Assembly (NCBI GenBank): GCA_937894535.1 | Contig: CALBHI010000207.1 | Location: 1 to 6,899, forward strand | Length of the DNA stretch: 6,899 nucleotides | Source of the DNA: an uncultured Verrucomicrobiota bacterium | GTDB lineage: Bacteria > Verrucomicrobiota > Kiritimatiellia > CAIVKH01 | Direction: 5' to 3' | In this document: piece by piece, positions 1 through 5,017 of the stretch | Layout: the number at the start of each line of letters is the position of its first letter | How positions within the stretch are numbered: the stretch's first letter is position 1 | The notes under the pieces: model-generated | Database searches by the model: none | Seen by the model: only the letters and a program-made list of their open reading frames with translations | Told to the model about the DNA's origin: nothing | Translations under genes and position numbers: made by a program

Positions 1-438
1 CCGGGGAAGGCGTTGCGGATGTTTGCGGTGGACGTCACCTTTCTGGCCGGGGTGTTCGTCCGTTTGGACGGGCGGGACGATGCCCGGGTGAGGCTGGAGA
101 CCTTGCGCGACGACGGATGCACCAAGTTTCATGTCGATTTCCTGCGGTTGCGGATGTTGTGCACCTATGCCGGACCGGGGACGGAGTGGGTGCCGGGTGC
201 CTATGTGAACCGGGCGGCCCTGGGCAACACGGCGGCCACCATCGAAGAGGCCAACCGCCGCATCGTGCCGGACCCCGCTATGGTGCGCGTCGTACCAACC
301 GGTGCGGTCATGGTGTTCAAGGGTTCGGGCTACGCGGGAAAACGCGGCGAGGGTCTCGTCCACCGCTCTCATCCGGTCCGCCACGAGGGGGAGGTGCGCC
401 TCCGCCTGTGCATCGATGCGCCGGATTCCGGATACTGA
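1..438 (+). CDS. DUF1826 family protein, 3' part (5' end outside window)
   Basis: The reading frame is open from base 1 to a TGA at 436-438. An internal TTG at 13 and ATG at 19 exist, but the family is usually around 200 residues, so the true start most likely lies left of the window. Numbering from the TTG, the conserved DUF1826 core is visible: a KFHVD block (His40, Asp42), then LCTYAGPGTEWVP (50-61), a PTGAVMVFKG strand-turn (95-104) and VHRSHP (116-121), followed by an Arg-rich strand (Arg129, Arg131). No enzymatic activity is established for the family as far as I know; its members are often found beside zinc-homeostasis genes. Here it sits immediately upstream of, and on the same strand as, a metal-responsive repressor and metallothionein, which agrees with a metal-linked role. 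The HxD...H...R spacing resembles that of Fe(II)/2-oxoglutarate oxygenases; this is inference only. Confidence 0.8.
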   Translation, partial: PGKALRMFAVDVTFLAGVFVRLDGRDDARVRLETLRDDGCTKFHVDFLRLRMLCTYAGPGTEWVPGAYVNRAALGNTAATIEEANRRIVPDPAMVRVVPTGAVMVFKGSGYAGKRGEGLVHRSHPVRHEGEVRLRLCIDAPDSGY

Positions 439-470
439 CCGTGCGGCCATAACCGTGATTCCCTCGGGTT

Positions 471-492
471 GTTCTTTACATACTTAAAGAAC
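471..492. promoter_or_regulatory. Candidate ArsR/SmtB operator, perfect 8-6-8 inverted repeat
   Basis: GTTCTTTA (471-478) is repeated exactly inverted as TAAAGAAC (485-492), with the 6-base spacer CATACT. It lies in the only clearly AT-rich patch of the left block (471-509 has 11 G/C in 39 bases), directly upstream of the repressor gene. The 22-base length and AT-rich palindromic form fit binding sites of ArsR/SmtB dimers, although it is not an exact match to any operator I can recall. It overlaps a second inverted repeat at 476-507. Confidence 0.55.
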
Positions 493-503
493 TGTTGAAG
501 TAT
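475..503 (+). promoter_or_regulatory. Possible sigma70-type promoter of the repressor-metallothionein operon
   Basis: TTTACA (475-480) resembles a -35 box. Seventeen bases later AAGTAT (498-503) could be a weak -10 box. Both lie inside the inverted repeats, as expected for a promoter repressed by steric exclusion. The predicted transcript start would fall at or next to the ATG at 510, implying a nearly leaderless message; the -10 match is poor, so this remains tentative. Confidence 0.25.
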
Positions 504-507
504 TTAA
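476..507. promoter_or_regulatory. Second overlapping inverted repeat (operator half-sites ATACTT/AAGTAT)
   Basis: ATACTT (480-485) and AAGTAT (498-503) are perfect inverted arms. Around the same axis (491/492), 12 of 16 base pairs match between 476 and 507. This gives a 12-0-12-like imperfect palindrome, the general architecture of SmtB-family operators. It ends 2 bases before the repressor ATG at 510, so a bound repressor would block transcription of its own gene and of the downstream metallothionein gene. Confidence 0.5.
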
Positions 508-509
508 CC

Positions 510-845
510 ATGGCAACCCGAACCCGATCCGCCGCCCGTGTGCGCACCGTCCGCATGGCCCGCATGTTCCGCCTGCTCGGCGATCCGACCCGCTTGTCGC
601 TGGTGCTGGGTTGCCTTGACGCCCCGCGGTCGGTTTCGGAACTGGCAACGCTGGCCGGCTTGTCGCTGCCGCTGACCAGCCACCACTTGCGGTTGTTGCG
701 GACGGCGGGGCTGGTCGAGGCCGAGCGGGATGGCCGGCAGGTGTTTTACCAGCCGGCCGATCACCACATCCGGCATATGCTGTCCGACATCACCCGTCAC
801 GCCGATCAATGCCTGTCCCCGTCAACAAAAAGGAAGACACCATGA
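510..845 (+). CDS. smtB: ArsR/SmtB-family metal-sensing transcriptional repressor
   Basis: This is a 111-residue winged-helix repressor of typical ArsR/SmtB length. The ATG at 510 is preferred; an in-frame TTG at 495 would add five residues but lies inside the operator. Residues 16-39 (MARMFRLLGDPTRLSLVLGCL onward) are the dimer and first helix region. The helix-turn-helix spans about 41-65, with recognition helix near TSHHLRLL (56-63), and the beta wing is about 68-81. The alpha5 metal site known from SmtB and CzrA is largely present: Asp84 and His86 in DHHI, and His97. The fourth ligand position holds Gln100 (Glu in SmtB, His in CzrA), with Asp99 next to it. The alpha3N cysteine motif of ArsR/CadC is missing (SVSEL instead of a Cys-bearing ELCVCD type), so an alpha5-type zinc sensor is the best call. 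The TGA overlaps the metallothionein ATG, and its own upstream region carries palindromes, so it probably autoregulates. Confidence 0.9.
   Translation: MATRTRSAARVRTVRMARMFRLLGDPTRLSLVLGCLDAPRSVSELATLAGLSLPLTSHHLRLLRTAGLVEAERDGRQVFYQPADHHIRHMLSDITRHADQCLSPSTKRKTP
831..836 (+). promoter_or_regulatory. Shine-Dalgarno site AGGAAG of the metallothionein gene
   Basis: AGGAAG at 831-836 stands 5 bases before the ATG at 842 and lies inside the repressor coding sequence. It decides the start: the alternative in-frame ATG at 809 has no comparable site. Confidence 0.7.
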
Positions 846-991
846 AGACCAAATGCGCCTGTCCCGCCTGCGTGTGCAAGGTGGATGAGAAAAACGCCGT
901 CAAAAAGGGCGGCAAGCTCTATTGCAGTCCGCACTGCGCCGACGGCCACAAGACCAAGAAGGGCTGCGGCCACGCCGGTTGTTCGTGCTGA
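842..991 (+). CDS. smtA: SmtA-type bacterial metallothionein
   Basis: This is a 49-residue cytoplasmic protein that binds and buffers zinc or cadmium through thiolate clusters. It contains nine cysteines (5, 7, 10, 12, 28, 32, 42, 47, 49) and three histidines (31, 36, 44). The spacing KCACPACVC ... LYC-x3-C-ADGH ... GCGH-x2-C-x-C matches cyanobacterial SmtA residue for residue. All eleven ligands of the SmtA Zn4Cys9His2 cluster have counterparts, with His36 and His44 equivalent to SmtA His40 and His49. His31 is an extra potential ligand. SmtA is about 56 residues; this one has a shorter N-terminus and a one-residue-shorter loop after ADGH. The start at 842 is chosen from the strong ribosome site and the ATGA overlap with the repressor stop; ATG 809 would add 11 residues. 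No T-rich terminator is visible after the TGA. Confidence 0.95.
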   Translation: MKTKCACPACVCKVDEKNAVKKGGKLYCSPHCADGHKTKKGCGHAGCSC

Positions 992-1092
992 AGCGTCGCG
1001 GTGATCCGGAATATCTCCGGCATGACGCGCGTGTCTAATCGTCGTATTTCGGCGTGCCGGGCAAGTACCATGCGTACGGCCGGTGGTCGTTG

Positions 1093-1197
1093 CTAATCGT
1101 GGATGCCGAGCGGATCATGCACTGGAAGGCCGGGGACGCTTTGAAAATTCCGGTCGTGTGACCAGAGGGAGGTCGCTCCCGCTTCAAAGGCGATCAT
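1093..1197 (-). pseudogene. vapC: VapC/PIN toxin remnant (C-terminal end only)
   Basis: On the minus strand, an ATG at 1197 overlapping the vapB stop (ATGA) opens a 34-codon frame that ends in TAG at 1093-1095. Its sequence, GATSLWSHDRNFQSVPGL followed by PVHDPLG, closely resembles the last strand-helix of VapC PIN-domain RNases, in which a 'GATLWTxDRDFxxxPGL' block carries the final acidic active-site residue. Full VapC proteins are about 130-140 residues; the N-terminal Asp, the middle Glu and most of the fold are missing. Residues 3-34 read straight into the C-terminal block, so an internal deletion of roughly 100 codons, joined close to the start, is the simplest explanation. It cannot be an active nuclease. 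The family is assigned from this short motif alone. Confidence 0.65.
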
Positions 1198-1439
1198 GCT
1201 CGACGGCCGAATCGCCGGCTCATCTGTTCGCGGTCGGCCAGGTCAATGCCGGCCGGGAGGTCGCCGGCCACGGTCACCCAACGGAGGCCTTTGGTTGAAC
1301 GGGAGGCTGTCGTCCGCTTGTGTTCAAGGACATGCCGCAAGCCTTGTTCAACCAGTTCGCGCAAGGTCTGTCGTCGCGCTGCCGCCACCCGCCTTGCCTT
1401 GATCATCAACTGATCATTAACCTCGATAATCGTTTTCAT
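1194..1439 (-). CDS. vapB: VapB-family type II antitoxin (partner toxin degraded)
   Basis: This 81-residue protein begins MKTIIEVNDQLMIKARRVAA, the typical ribbon-helix-helix N-terminus of VapB/DUF2191-like antitoxins (beta strand 2-7, helix about 10-22, second helix about 25-39 in TLRELVEQGLRHVL). Residues 50-72 (KGLRWVTVAGDLPAGIDLADREQ) match the toxin-neutralising tail usual in this family. Such antitoxins bind the cognate VapC RNase and repress their own promoter. The ATG at 1439 is chosen because the family starts MKT; a longer frame exists to 1457 but lacks family-like sequence. The stop overlaps a short vapC remnant in the standard ATGA arrangement. It looks intact, with no internal stop, but has nothing left in cis to neutralise. 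It could still bind toxin from another locus or act only as a DNA-binding protein. Confidence 0.8.
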   Translation of the reverse strand: MKTIIEVNDQLMIKARRVAAARRQTLRELVEQGLRHVLEHKRTTASRSTKGLRWVTVAGDLPAGIDLADREQMSRRFGRRA

Positions 1440-1472
1440 CCATAAGCAGGGGTACACCCACCTGGCGGTGAT

Positions 1473-1497
1473 ATCAAGCCGGGCATGGTGACTTGAT
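1473..1497. promoter_or_regulatory. Inverted repeat upstream of vapB, possible autoregulatory site
   Basis: ATCAAG (1473-1478) and CTTGAT (1492-1497) are exact inverted arms with a 13-base spacer, located 34-58 bases upstream of the vapB start. On the minus strand one arm overlaps TTGATA (1477-1472), a good -35-like hexamer, but no convincing -10 box follows at 17 bases. VapB proteins commonly bind palindromes here. The arms are short and could be chance. Confidence 0.25.
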
Positions 1498-1548
1498 CCT
1501 TGCGGTGGCGGCGCGATCGACCATTCCGCGGGGAGGGATCGTTGGCGG

Positions 1549-2406
1549 TCAGGCGGGCAGCCGGGCGAGGAAGTCGAGGGTGTGATGGGTGATCAGGTTT
1601 GGTTCGGTGACCGGGAAGAAGTGGCCGCGGTCGGGAAAGATGTGGCTCGCGGCCTGCGGCAGGTTCTGCTGGAGGGCCTCGCAGGTACCCATGAAGTTGG
1701 AGCGCGAGCCGTACATCAGCAGGCAGGGCTGCGTGACCGCAGTGATCTTGTCGGCGGTGAGGCCGGCGATCTCCTGCAGGTCGCCCGGGAAGGTGGTCTC
1801 GGTGATCAGCTTGATCCAGCGTTGGCCAGAACGGCTCTTGGCGTCGAGCGGGCCGCCGGATAATCCGGGGATGGCGTTCGGATTCACAAACCCCTTGTCG
1901 GCCAGCGGCGTGAGCTCCTGGATCAACGCGTAAAACACCTTGGGCGTGTTTTTCGGAATGGTGATGCCGCGGGCTTCGAGTTCGGGTCCGTGCTTGGCCC
2001 AGAACCCCTCGTTGTCGCGGTTGAGCAGCGGCTGGAAGGCATGCAGGCGGCATTCGACGAGGGTCAGGCTGGCTACGCGCTCCGGATGCAGGACCGCGGC
2101 GTGCATGCAGACCGATCCGCCGATGCTGTGGCCGACCAGGTGCGCTTTTTCAATGCCGCGTTCGTCGAGCAGGGCGACCAGGTCCTCGGCCATGTCGTGG
2201 GTGGTGTAACCGGTGGGCGGCATCTCCGAGCGGCCATGGCCGCGCAAGTCGTAGGCGGTCACCCGGTAGTGCGGCGTGAAGTGGGGGACGATCTTGAGGT
2301 ACCAGAAGGCGAGGTTGGCGGCAAGGCCGTGCACCATCACGACATCCGGGCCGTGGCCGGTTTGCTGGTAGGAGATGGCGAGTCGCTGGGTCTGGGCAAT
2401 GGGCAT
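1549..2406 (-). CDS. Alpha/beta fold hydrolase
   Basis: This 285-residue protein has a complete single-domain alpha/beta hydrolase fold and no signal peptide, so it is probably cytoplasmic. Visible motifs are the oxyanion-hole HG (VMVHGLAAN, 23-31), DLRGHGRS (53-60), the nucleophile elbow GHSIGG with Ser94, and the catalytic His262 in RGHFFPVTEP. At the usual acid position after strand 7 (YGSRSNF, 232-238) the expected Asp is absent: Ser236 occupies the GxxD slot. Glu118, just after strand 6 (TLVECR), is well placed to act as the acid, as in some dehalogenase-like members. A cap of about 120-205 covers the site. Substrate is unknown; esterase, lactonase or epoxide/haloalkane-type activity are all possible. 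The ATG lies 2 bases after the stop of the membrane-protein gene, so translation is probably coupled. It is the last gene of the pyk operon. Confidence 0.88.
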   Translation of the reverse strand: MPIAQTQRLAISYQQTGHGPDVVMVHGLAANLAFWYLKIVPHFTPHYRVTAYDLRGHGRSEMPPTGYTTHDMAEDLVALLDERGIEKAHLVGHSIGGSVCMHAAVLHPERVASLTLVECRLHAFQPLLNRDNEGFWAKHGPELEARGITIPKNTPKVFYALIQELTPLADKGFVNPNAIPGLSGGPLDAKSRSGQRWIKLITETTFPGDLQEIAGLTADKITAVTQPCLLMYGSRSNFMGTCEALQQNLPQAASHIFPDRGHFFPVTEPNLITHHTLDFLARLPA

Positions 2407-2408
2407 GT

Positions 2409-5009
2409 CTATTCAATCCGTTTCAACGCAAGGGTGCGGACGGTAACCGCATGCGTAAACGGATGCAACTTCAAGATGGTGTTGAGGGGGAGGTTGTCAG
2501 GTACATCGAAGGTGAGGACGAAGGGCGCGCCGGCGATAAGGGGGGCTGAACTCAGCGGCCGGTCAGGGCGCAGCAAAACCTCCCAGGTGCCGAGCGGCGT
2601 GGCGTCGGGTGCGGAGCTGGTGAAGTCGACGCGAAGTTCGTAGCGGCCGGCGGGCAGCGGCAGGTTCGGTCCGTAGAGTTGCTCCCCGGCGGGTTCGCGG
2701 GCGGGATCGAATACGACCTCGCTGAGCGCGGGGGTGCTGAAGCCGGCACGGAATAGGTGGGCGGCGGCAAAGGTATGCCCGGTCCCGGGTTCCCAGGAGA
2801 GCAGCGTGCCGCCGACCTGCATGGCGAGGTCGAGGTCGATCGCGCCATCGGCGAGGGTCAGCACGGTGTCGGCATCGCGCCGGGTTTCCGGCTGCGGCAT
2901 CGGGACCTGCACCCAGGTCCAGATGTCGCTTTCCACCGGCAGGGTGATCGTTCCGGTGGACTGCCCGGCCACCAGCCGGTCGCATACCAGGGTGCCGCGG
3001 CCGCGCACGCGGAAGGCAATGTGGTTGGCGAGGCCGGGTCCGAGGTCCCAGCGGGATCCGCCGAGGACTGTGCCGGGTGTGGTCAGGGCAACGAAACGTC
3101 CGCCCGAGGCGGCGGGGTCATCGCGCAGAAAATCCCGGGCCGCGCGCAGCCGTTCCATCTCGACAAAACGGTCGGTCGGCCAGACCACCGGCGCCGGCGG
3201 GGGATTGGGTGCCCGCGGGCGATCCAGCAGGCGGAAGGCCCAGACCGCTCCGTCCTGCGCCAGCGGTTCAATGCGCGGATGGCTCAACAAGCGGTGCAGG
3301 GCATAACCGATCGGATACGGACTGACCTTGTTCGGGTAGATGTTTTCGTGCACCAGCAGGTAATGGAAACCGCGTTCGAGCAGCCAATCGAGCTGCGTGT
3401 CGTCGACGGCGCCGATGTTGGCGCTTTCCAGGCGCGCGAACACATTGGTCACATAGGACTGCGGCACGAACGGGAAATAGCCGTTGATCATGCGGATGTG
3501 GTATTCCGACGACCAGTGCTGGTACACCGAGGCGAAGTGGGATTCGCCGGGCCATAGGGTGATGACCAGGACGCGGGGGATCCGGTTGTTCGCGCGGGCG
3601 TCGTCGGCCACGGCGGCATAGGCGCCTTGCGCTTCAGGGATCAGTCCGATCCGCGGCGTTACCCGGGCGTACATTTCGAGGACTCCGGCGGTGGTGAGGG
3701 CGATCCACAACAGGGTCGCCGGTTTCCACGGGGCGAGGCGGATCAGCCGGAAGCTCACGGCGGCGAACACCGCGATCAGCGACGGGAGCAGGCAGTACAC
3801 CTTCGCGGTCTGGCGGATCATCCGGTAGGGCGGGATGAGGTCGCGCGCCCAGAGGAACGCACGGCCCTCGAATGGTCCGTTCGCGCCGAGGGCGAGGGCG
3901 ATGACGAGACCGATACCGAAGGCGGTAAGGCCGAGTGCGACGGCGGCGGTGCGGACGGCCGGGCGGTCGGTGCCGCGGCGGAGGGCGCGCACGGCGAGGA
4001 CGAAGCCGAAGAGCAGCAGGGCGATCAGCGAGAATCCGAAGTAGATGTGTTCGGACACGCCGTGCATGGTCCACGAGGTCAGACCCTCCGGCCACGGGGT
4101 GAACAGTCCGACTTCGCGCAGGGTGCGGCCGGTGGAGGCCTCGGACTTCTCGATGGTCGCGGTCATCAGTTTCTGGGCGACGTAGGCGAGGCCGGCGAAC
4201 AGGGCGATCAGCGCGCCGCCGCCGAAGGTCGCTTTGGCATCGTCGCGGGTGATCGTCAGGCCGGAGCCGGCGGAGCGCACCGCCCAGGCGAAGAGGAACC
4301 AGGTGGGTGTGGCCAGCACGGAGAAGAAAAAGCAATGGGCATCGGCAAAGCTGGTGAGCGCGATGGCCAGGCCAGCGAGGGCGCCTCCGGCGATCGAGCG
4401 TTCGTGCACCATGCGGTCGAGGCCGAGCAGCAGCAACGGGATCCACGCCATGGTGAAGCCGGTCGGACTGCCGCCGCCCAAGGACAACCAGCGGTAGGGA
4501 AGGGCCATGGCCAGCAAGGCGCAGGCCCAGGCCGCCGCGCGGTGTCCGGTGTAGCGGCGGGCGAGCAGGAAGGTCAACCACAGGGTGAAGGCGACGGACA
4601 GAAAACTGGCGAGGTTCCAGCCGGCGGCATGGCCATCGATCCAGAAGCCGATCGCGAAAAACAGGGAGAAGGGGAAGTAGTAGGTGGAGGGTTCGAAGCG
4701 GGCGGCGTCGTCACCGGCATTGAACTCATAGATGTTGTGGAACCACGGGGTGTGGCCGGCCAGCATGTCGGTGAATTTCCAGAAGTGGTACATCAACTGG
4801 AGCGGATCGCCGGGGCTGACCGGTTGGATCAGGGCCGGGTTTCCTGGCGGCTGGGTGTTTTCGACGATGCCATCGCGCAGGTGCAGGGGCAGCGGCCAGA
4901 AAAACGTGGCGAGGAACAGCGCGGCGAGGGCGAGGGCGACGAGGGGAGGGCCCGCGAGGTCGCGGAAGCGCGGTGAGGCCGCCGCGGGGCTGGGAGGTGA
5001 CCCGTTCAT
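2409..5009 (-). CDS. Large multi-pass GT-C-like integral membrane protein
   Basis: This 866-residue protein has two parts. Residues 1-450 hold about 11-12 hydrophobic segments (near 20-40, 108-124, 130-150, 157-172, 185-199, 207-222, 226-245, 263-280, 322-343, 354-376, 404-424, 430-447). The first large loop carries PGDPLQLMYHFWKF (66-79), HTPWFHNIYEFN (86-97) and EPSTYYFPFSLFF (106-118), the arrangement of lipid-linked-sugar (GT-C) glycosyltransferases and related uncharacterised bacterial membrane proteins; Asp68 is the candidate catalytic acid. Residues about 450-866 look soluble, with an NGYFPFVPQSYV block (509-520) and a beta-rich C-terminus, probably extracytoplasmic. Function is unproven; envelope glycosylation is inference. 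The ATG at 5009, 8 bases after the pyruvate kinase stop, is chosen because the upstream part of the frame only reads through pyk out of frame. It ends 2 bases before the hydrolase start. Confidence 0.8.
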   Translation of the reverse strand: MNGSPPSPAAASPRFRDLAGPPLVALALAALFLATFFWPLPLHLRDGIVENTQPPGNPALIQPVSPGDPLQLMYHFWKFTDMLAGHTPWFHNIYEFNAGDDAARFEPSTYYFPFSLFFAIGFWIDGHAAGWNLASFLSVAFTLWLTFLLARRYTGHRAAAWACALLAMALPYRWLSLGGGSPTGFTMAWIPLLLLGLDRMVHERSIAGGALAGLAIALTSFADAHCFFFSVLATPTWFLFAWAVRSAGSGLTITRDDAKATFGGGALIALFAGLAYVAQKLMTATIEKSEASTGRTLREVGLFTPWPEGLTSWTMHGVSEHIYFGFSLIALLLFGFVLAVRALRRGTDRPAVRTAAVALGLTAFGIGLVIALALGANGPFEGRAFLWARDLIPPYRMIRQTAKVYCLLPSLIAVFAAVSFRLIRLAPWKPATLLWIALTTAGVLEMYARVTPRIGLIPEAQGAYAAVADDARANNRIPRVLVITLWPGESHFASVYQHWSSEYHIRMINGYFPFVPQSYVTNVFARLESANIGAVDDTQLDWLLERGFHYLLVHENIYPNKVSPYPIGYALHRLLSHPRIEPLAQDGAVWAFRLLDRPRAPNPPPAPVVWPTDRFVEMERLRAARDFLRDDPAASGGRFVALTTPGTVLGGSRWDLGPGLANHIAFRVRGRGTLVCDRLVAGQSTGTITLPVESDIWTWVQVPMPQPETRRDADTVLTLADGAIDLDLAMQVGGTLLSWEPGTGHTFAAAHLFRAGFSTPALSEVVFDPAREPAGEQLYGPNLPLPAGRYELRVDFTSSAPDATPLGTWEVLLRPDRPLSSAPLIAGAPFVLTFDVPDNLPLNTILKLHPFTHAVTVRTLALKRIE

Positions 5010-5017
5010 CGCCGTCG

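Noticed and set aside
809..841. Earlier in-frame ATG for the metallothionein
   Set aside because: It would add MPVPVNKKEDT with no good ribosome site; the AGGAAG at 831-836 and the ATGA overlap favour 842.
1006..1020. Hairpin CCGGA-ATATC-TCCGG after the metallothionein as an intrinsic terminator
   Set aside because: Only a 5-bp stem and no following T-run; too weak to call. The 992-1092 gap otherwise shows nothing convincing.
1399..1418. Two TGATCA copies near the start of vapB as an operator
   Set aside because: Both fall inside well-conserved coding sequence of the antitoxin N-terminus and are explained by its codons.
3627..4976. 449-codon open frame on the + strand opposite the membrane protein
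   Set aside because: Glu/Gly-rich low-complexity translation without hydrophobic or conserved motifs; antisense shadow of the membrane-protein gene.
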